A stretch of 10,348 nucleotides of DNA, taken from CAYPNF01 sp964411985 (GTDB taxonomy: Bacteria; Verrucomicrobiota; Verrucomicrobiia; Limisphaerales; J093). A program made the position numbers and the translations under genes. Under the pieces are notes generated by a model, which saw only the letters and a program-made list of their open reading frames with translations, did not search any database and had not been told where the DNA came from. Where the stretch lies: positions 1 to 10,348 of the forward strand of contig CAYPNF010000112.1 in NCBI GenBank assembly GCA_964411985.1. The letters are read 5' to 3'. Positions within the stretch are counted from its first letter, which is position 1; each line of letters begins with the position of its first letter. Positions 7,123 through 10,348 of this stretch are shown piece after piece.

Positions 7123-7875
7123 ATGAAGCCTACTACAAACATCCTGGCAAGCGGCCGGATCCACCTGCTGATCCCAGCCCTTGCGCTCCTATTCCAGTGC
7201 GCGACGGTGCTCGCTCGGTCTGAGACGACGGAAAGCAAGCCTGCCGCCGAAGCGTCCCATGTTGCGGCTACTGCTCACGGGGCGGACCATCCTGCCGCCC
7301 TGGCCCCTGAGCAGGCACTGCAACGCTTGAAGGACGGGAATGACCGGTTTGTGGCCGGGAAACCCGAACACCCGGATCAGACCACGGAGCGTCGGGCAGC
7401 GCTCGCCAAAGGACAGAACCCGTTCGTGATTGTCCTGACTTGCTCTGACTCCCGCGTGGCCCCGGAACTCTATTTTGACCAGGGCCTGGGTGACCTGTTT
7501 GTCATTCGCAACGCGGGCAATATCCTCGATGACCATGTGATTGGCAGCATGGAGTATGCGGTGGAGCATCTGCGTGTGGGATTGCTCGTGGTGGTTGGCC
7601 ACGGCAAATGCGGTGCGGTGTCAGCCGCTGTCGCCGGAGGGGAAACGCCAGGTCACATTCACAGCATCGTGGACTCCATCGCCCCCGCCGTCGAACTGGC
7701 GAAGAAGGAGGCTGGGGACAAAGTGGATAACGCAGTGAGAGCGAATGTTCGGCGCACGGCGGAAATCCTCACGAGAGTGGATCCCATCCTCAAGGCCGCA
7801 ACGACCGCCGGTCACCTCAAAATTGTCCCCGCCTACTACGACCTGACTACTGGAAAGATCGAAATCCTAAAGTAA
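7123..7875 (+). CDS. Exported beta-class carbonic anhydrase
   Basis: The 250-residue protein catalyses interconversion of CO2 and bicarbonate. The N-terminus carries a signal peptide: basic start, hydrophobic stretch 14-30, and a likely signal peptidase I site after Ala31 (VLA-RS). The Cys at 26 lacks a lipobox, so a lipoprotein is unlikely. A linker rich in Ala and His (about 32-60) leads to the catalytic domain. The beta-CA zinc site is complete: Cys107-x-Asp109-x-Arg111 in TCSDSRVAPE, and His160-x-x-Cys163 in GHGKCGAV. The conserved Asp/Arg pair and the motif VIRNAGN are also present. Most bacterial beta-CAs are cytosolic, so a periplasmic site makes supply or sensing of external CO2/bicarbonate, or pH handling, more likely; that role is inferred. 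The gene lies 40 bp before an MCP gene with no terminator between them, so co-transcription is likely, probably from the module at 6917-7003. Confidence 0.93.
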   Translation: MKPTTNILASGRIHLLIPALALLFQCATVLARSETTESKPAAEASHVAATAHGADHPAALAPEQALQRLKDGNDRFVAGKPEHPDQTTERRAALAKGQNPFVIVLTCSDSRVAPELYFDQGLGDLFVIRNAGNILDDHVIGSMEYAVEHLRVGLLVVVGHGKCGAVSAAVAGGETPGHIHSIVDSIAPAVELAKKEAGDKVDNAVRANVRRTAEILTRVDPILKAATTAGHLKIVPAYYDLTTGKIEILK

Positions 7876-7915
7876 CACCTCCTCCGTCCTGTTTAACTCC
7901 CCACGAAGTCTCGCG

Positions 7916-9913
7916 ATGAAAACGACTAGCACAATGACTCTTGGAAAGAAGATCGCTCTTGGTTTCGGCTGCCTCATCGCCATCGCCGCCCTGTTAGGTG
8001 GCCTGGCCGTGGCGACTATGAAATCAGTCCAAACGTCCGCCCAGAAACTGGCCACCGAGTACGTTCCAGAGACCCACGTGGCAGGCGAACTGGCAAACGC
8101 AATAGCCGACGTTCAGCTGGCAGTGCGCAGCTACGGCCTCACCGCGGATCCAGCCTACCTGGACACGGCACGCAAGGCTCTGCAGGAAGTCCATAAACAG
8201 GAGCAGGCCGCCCAGCAGTTGGCGGACCAGCATCCTGGCCTGGTGAAACTGCGCGAGCATGTCAAGGACCTGGTCACTTCGGTCAAAGAGTACGAAGCCC
8301 TCGTTAGCCGGACCGAGAGCAAGAACAAGGAGATCCTCGCCAATCGCGACAAATTAGACAAGACCGCAGCCGACTTTCTTGTCAACATCGACAAGCTCAT
8401 CGCTGCCCAGAACAGCAGGCTCGAACAGGAGATCAGCGCTTTCGCGGAGGTAGCCAAGCTTCAGGAACGGCGCAAGAAACTGATGCTCGCCAATGCCATC
8501 CGAGGAGAAGGCAACGGTGCTCGCATCGCCGTGTTCAAGTCCCAGGCCCTCCGCGACCCCAAACTCATCGAGGAGGGGGTGAAGAACTTCGCAACCATGG
8601 ACAAACACTTTGAAGAGCTGTTGGCCACGCTCAAAGTGCAAGAGGACATCGACGAACTGAAGAGTGTGCAAGCCGACGCTCACGTTTACCGAGACACCAT
8701 GAAGGATCTCATGGAAGAGTATTTGGCTCTCACCGAAATCGGGAGTAAACGGGTGCTGGTAGCGGACAAAGTGGAGAAACTGGCCGATGATACTCAGACC
8801 ACCGGCCTGACGCGGACAGCGGAATCGGCCACCGCTTCCAGCAAGAAGCTCGCCGCCTCCTCTTCGTTGATGATGGTTGGACTTGCAATCGCACTCACGG
8901 TGGGCATCGGAGTGGCCGTGCTGATCATCCGCGGTACGACGAAAGTGCTCACCGAGGTCGCCAGCACACTGGCGGACGGCTCCAACCAGGTGGCAGCCTC
9001 CTCGAGCCAGGTCTCCTCGGCCAGCCAGTCTTTGGCAGAAGGAGCCTCGGAGCAGGCGGCCTCGTTGGAAGAGACCAGCTCGTCGCTGGAGGAAATGAGC
9101 AGCATGACGTTGCGCAACACCGAGAACGCGGAGAAGGTCAAGCAGCTGGCAACCCAGGCCCGGCAAGCCGGCGATACGGGTGCCGCCGATATGAAGGACA
9201 TGATCGTGGCTATGGATGCAATCAAGACTTCCAGCGCAGACATTGCCAAGATCATCAAAACCATCGACGAAATTGCCTTTCAAACCAACATCCTGGCCCT
9301 GAACGCGGCGGTGGAAGCCGCTCGGGCCGGAGAGGCGGGGATGGGTTTTGCCGTAGTGGCTGACGAGGTTCGCAATCTAGCGCAGCGTTGCGCACAAGCG
9401 GCCAAGGAGACAGCCACGAAGATTGAGGATGCGGTGCAGAAGAGCGCCAACGGCGCACAGATCAGCACTAAGGTGGCCAAGAGCCTGGAGGAGATCATCG
9501 CTAAGGCTCGCCAAGTCGATGAACTGGCGGCCGAAGTGGCGGCGGCTTCCAAGGAACAAAGCCAGGGGATCTCCGAGGTCGGGAAGGCGGTGACCGAAAT
9601 GGATAAAGTCACCCAGTCCAACGCGGCGAACGCCGAGGAAAGTGCCAGCGCCGCCGAGGAACTCAACGCCCAAGCCGACTCCCTCAAAGAAGCGGTGCGG
9701 AGTCTGCTCGCCTTGGTGGGCGGTACGGTCGCAGACCGAAACACTGGCGCGGAGAAAACGGGACCCAACCCTGCCAAGAAACCCGTGGCAAGAATCGCTA
9801 CCCTTCAAAACGGCGAGCGCCATGCCGCTGGGCGTGGGATGCATCCAGAAGCGCCCGAACTCACGTTATCCGCAGGTGGTCGCTCGACCCAAGGCAGCGA
9901 TTTCGAGTTCTAG
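7916..9913 (+). CDS. Methyl-accepting chemotaxis protein lacking a HAMP domain
   Basis: The receptor has 665 residues from the ATG at 7916; a second in-frame ATG at 7934 is possible. A first membrane segment (about 13-35) and a second (about 317-338) enclose a long, Lys/Glu-rich, apparently all-helical periplasmic region of about 280 residues. That size would suit a helical bimodular or similar four-helix sensor, but no ligand is evident. The cytoplasmic part has a typical signalling hairpin: IDEIAFQTNILALNAAVEAA then RAGEAGMGFAVVADEVR (449-486), with Glu/Gln-rich methylation helices around 375-395 and 573-590. Only about 118 residues separate the second membrane segment from the tip. That is about one HAMP domain less than in Tsr-type receptors, and no HAMP motif is seen. 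The C-terminus ends DFEF and does not match the usual x-aromatic-x-x-aromatic CheR tether. No che genes are in the window, so it must join an array encoded elsewhere. It follows the carbonic anhydrase by 40 bp. Confidence 0.95.
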   Translation: MKTTSTMTLGKKIALGFGCLIAIAALLGGLAVATMKSVQTSAQKLATEYVPETHVAGELANAIADVQLAVRSYGLTADPAYLDTARKALQEVHKQEQAAQQLADQHPGLVKLREHVKDLVTSVKEYEALVSRTESKNKEILANRDKLDKTAADFLVNIDKLIAAQNSRLEQEISAFAEVAKLQERRKKLMLANAIRGEGNGARIAVFKSQALRDPKLIEEGVKNFATMDKHFEELLATLKVQEDIDELKSVQADAHVYRDTMKDLMEEYLALTEIGSKRVLVADKVEKLADDTQTTGLTRTAESATASSKKLAASSSLMMVGLAIALTVGIGVAVLIIRGTTKVLTEVASTLADGSNQVAASSSQVSSASQSLAEGASEQAASLEETSSSLEEMSSMTLRNTENAEKVKQLATQARQAGDTGAADMKDMIVAMDAIKTSSADIAKIIKTIDEIAFQTNILALNAAVEAARAGEAGMGFAVVADEVRNLAQRCAQAAKETATKIEDAVQKSANGAQISTKVAKSLEEIIAKARQVDELAAEVAAASKEQSQGISEVGKAVTEMDKVTQSNAANAEESASAAEELNAQADSLKEAVRSLLALVGGTVADRNTGAEKTGPNPAKKPVARIATLQNGERHAAGRGMHPEAPELTLSAGGRSTQGSDFEF

Positions 9914-9937
9914 CCAGAGTGGATGCGATTGTTTCGA

Positions 9938-9970
9938 GCCCGCTTGCGGAGACCCGCTGGCGGGCCCTTT
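9938..9970 (+). terminator. Intrinsic terminator-like hairpin after the MCP gene
   Basis: GCCCGC (9938-9943) pairs with GCGGGC (9960-9965), and inside it GCGG (9946-9949) pairs with CCGC (9954-9957) around an AGAC loop, with a two-base mismatch region between. That gives ten GC pairs, starting 25 bases after the MCP stop. The following CCTTTCG is only weakly T-rich. It probably ends the carbonic anhydrase-MCP transcript. Confidence 0.6.
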
Positions 9971-10130
9971 CGCAAAGGACCGTCGACTTGGCAGAGCGGT
10001 TCCCCTAGCCTCTCAGATCAAGCCCCCACGCTCAGGGTTCCTGAGTGGCAGTATCGCTGACATTTCCCATGCTCGACAAACCCTTCTTCCTTATGGAGAT
10101 CCGCATTGAGTTTCCGATCCCCGCAACACC

Positions 10131-10237
10131 CCGCCATGTCAGGGCTTCCTTACACGCGTGTCAGGTTTTTTTGACACCACTTTGGGGTATTCACCTGCTC
10201 ACGGATTTCCTTTCGGTTGCCGATATACTTGTCGCAC
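10131..10237 (+). promoter_or_regulatory. Repeated promoter/operator module, copy 3 (for a gene beyond the right edge)
   Basis: Two tandem sites, TGTCAGGGCTTCCTTACA (10137-10154) and TGTCAGGTTTTTTTGACA (10159-10176), are 22 bp apart, with TTTGGGG, TTCACCT and CGATATACTTGTC downstream (TATACT at 10224-10229), in the same order and spacing as in 4421-4527. No TTGACA-like -35 is present at the matching position. There is no gene start nearby on this strand other than the short frame at 10313, so the module probably drives a gene starting past the window. Confidence 0.6.
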
Positions 10238-10312
10238 TCAAGGCACTTGCTGTCGTTTGCTTTGCGGATTTCGTGGTTTACGAGGCATAGACCGCTAAGC
10301 CGTAACAATTCA

Positions 10313-10348
10313 ATGAAGAACAGGAGTCAGCGGAGACAGCAGAGATCG
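10313..10348 (+). repeat. Purine-rich tail with a short direct repeat; possible ORF start
   Basis: CAGCGGAGA (10328-10336) is followed directly by CAGCAGAGA (10337-10345), matching at 8 of 9 positions, in a strand that is almost all purine apart from spaced C. An ATG at 10313 opens 12 codons rich in Arg and Gln up to the window edge, without a ribosome binding site. It could be the edge of a dispersed repeat or the start of a gene; the window is too short to tell. Confidence 0.2.

Larger units (their letters stand above)
9914..10348. other. Non-coding region after the MCP gene
   Basis: I find no supported gene in this 435-bp stretch. It contains a terminator-like hairpin (9938-9970), a compact inverted repeat CTCAGG-GTT-CCTGAG (10031-10045), the third regulatory module (10131-10237), and a purine-rich end with a short tandem repeat. 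An open frame across 10045-10290 reads like one across the 4421-4527 module, but only because the DNA is repeated. Confidence 0.55.

Noticed and set aside
7180..7215. Lipoprotein signal at Cys26 of the carbonic anhydrase
   Set aside because: The residues before Cys are LFQ, which do not fit a lipobox; a signal peptidase I site after Ala31 fits better.
8354..9283. 309-codon minus-strand open frame opposite the MCP
   Set aside because: The MCP hairpin is unmistakable on the plus strand; the antisense frame is Gly/His/Leu-rich without domains.
10045..10290. Open frame whose translation resembles one across 4421-4577 (both contain CQV-x-LT-x-LWG-x-HLL)
   Set aside because: The likeness follows directly from the repeated regulatory DNA; the frames diverge outside it, and the substitutions fall evenly over codon positions in the non-coding dyads.

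Overview
The window reads as a signal-transduction locus from a GC-rich Gram-negative bacterium. Several protein traits recall Verrucomicrobiota: MCP-type receptors without a HAMP domain, multi-PAS/GAF hybrid kinases whose receivers read 'MPEG' instead of 'MPxMDG', and a secreted beta-carbonic anhydrase. This assignment is an inference from protein style only. There are no rRNA genes, tRNA genes, transposases or CRISPR arrays.

Layout, left to right. (1) Bases 1-539, plus strand: the 3' end of a hybrid histidine kinase (end of the ATPase domain plus a receiver). (2) Bases 540-893: a convergent intergenic gap. (3) Bases 894-4121, minus strand: a soluble hybrid kinase of about 1075 residues (REC-PAS-GAF-PAS-PAS-HisKA-HATPase-REC) whose C-terminal end is a clear paralogue of gene 1. 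(4) About 4122-4527: a divergent intergenic region. (5) Bases 4528-6789, plus strand: a membrane-anchored BarA-like hybrid kinase (2 TM-PAS-HisKA-HATPase-degenerate REC-REC). (6) Bases 7123-7875, plus strand: an exported beta-class carbonic anhydrase. (7) Bases 7916-9913, plus strand: a methyl-accepting chemotaxis protein, 40 bp behind the anhydrase and probably in the same operon, followed by a strong hairpin. (8) Bases 9914-10348: no convincing gene, but regulatory DNA.

The most notable non-coding structure is a regulatory module present three times: upstream of the membrane kinase (4421-4527), upstream of the anhydrase-MCP pair (6917-7003, more diverged), and near the right edge (10131-10237). 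Each copy has two 18-bp dyads of the form TGTCAGG-N4-CCTGACA at exactly 22-bp spacing, i.e. about two helical turns. About 50 bp downstream of the proximal dyad the first and third copies share a conserved CGATATACTTGTC block with a TATACT -10-like hexamer. The first and third copies match at about 82 of 107 ungapped positions by hand count. This suggests one unknown regulator acting on at least three transcription units in all-plus orientation: the kinase, the carbonic anhydrase/chemoreceptor pair, and a gene beyond the right edge.

How the genes may work together is inference. The kinases have receivers but no DNA-binding output and no HPt domain here, so phosphoryl groups must go to partners elsewhere. 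The exported anhydrase next to a chemoreceptor with a large periplasmic sensor suggests a link between CO2/bicarbonate or local pH and taxis.
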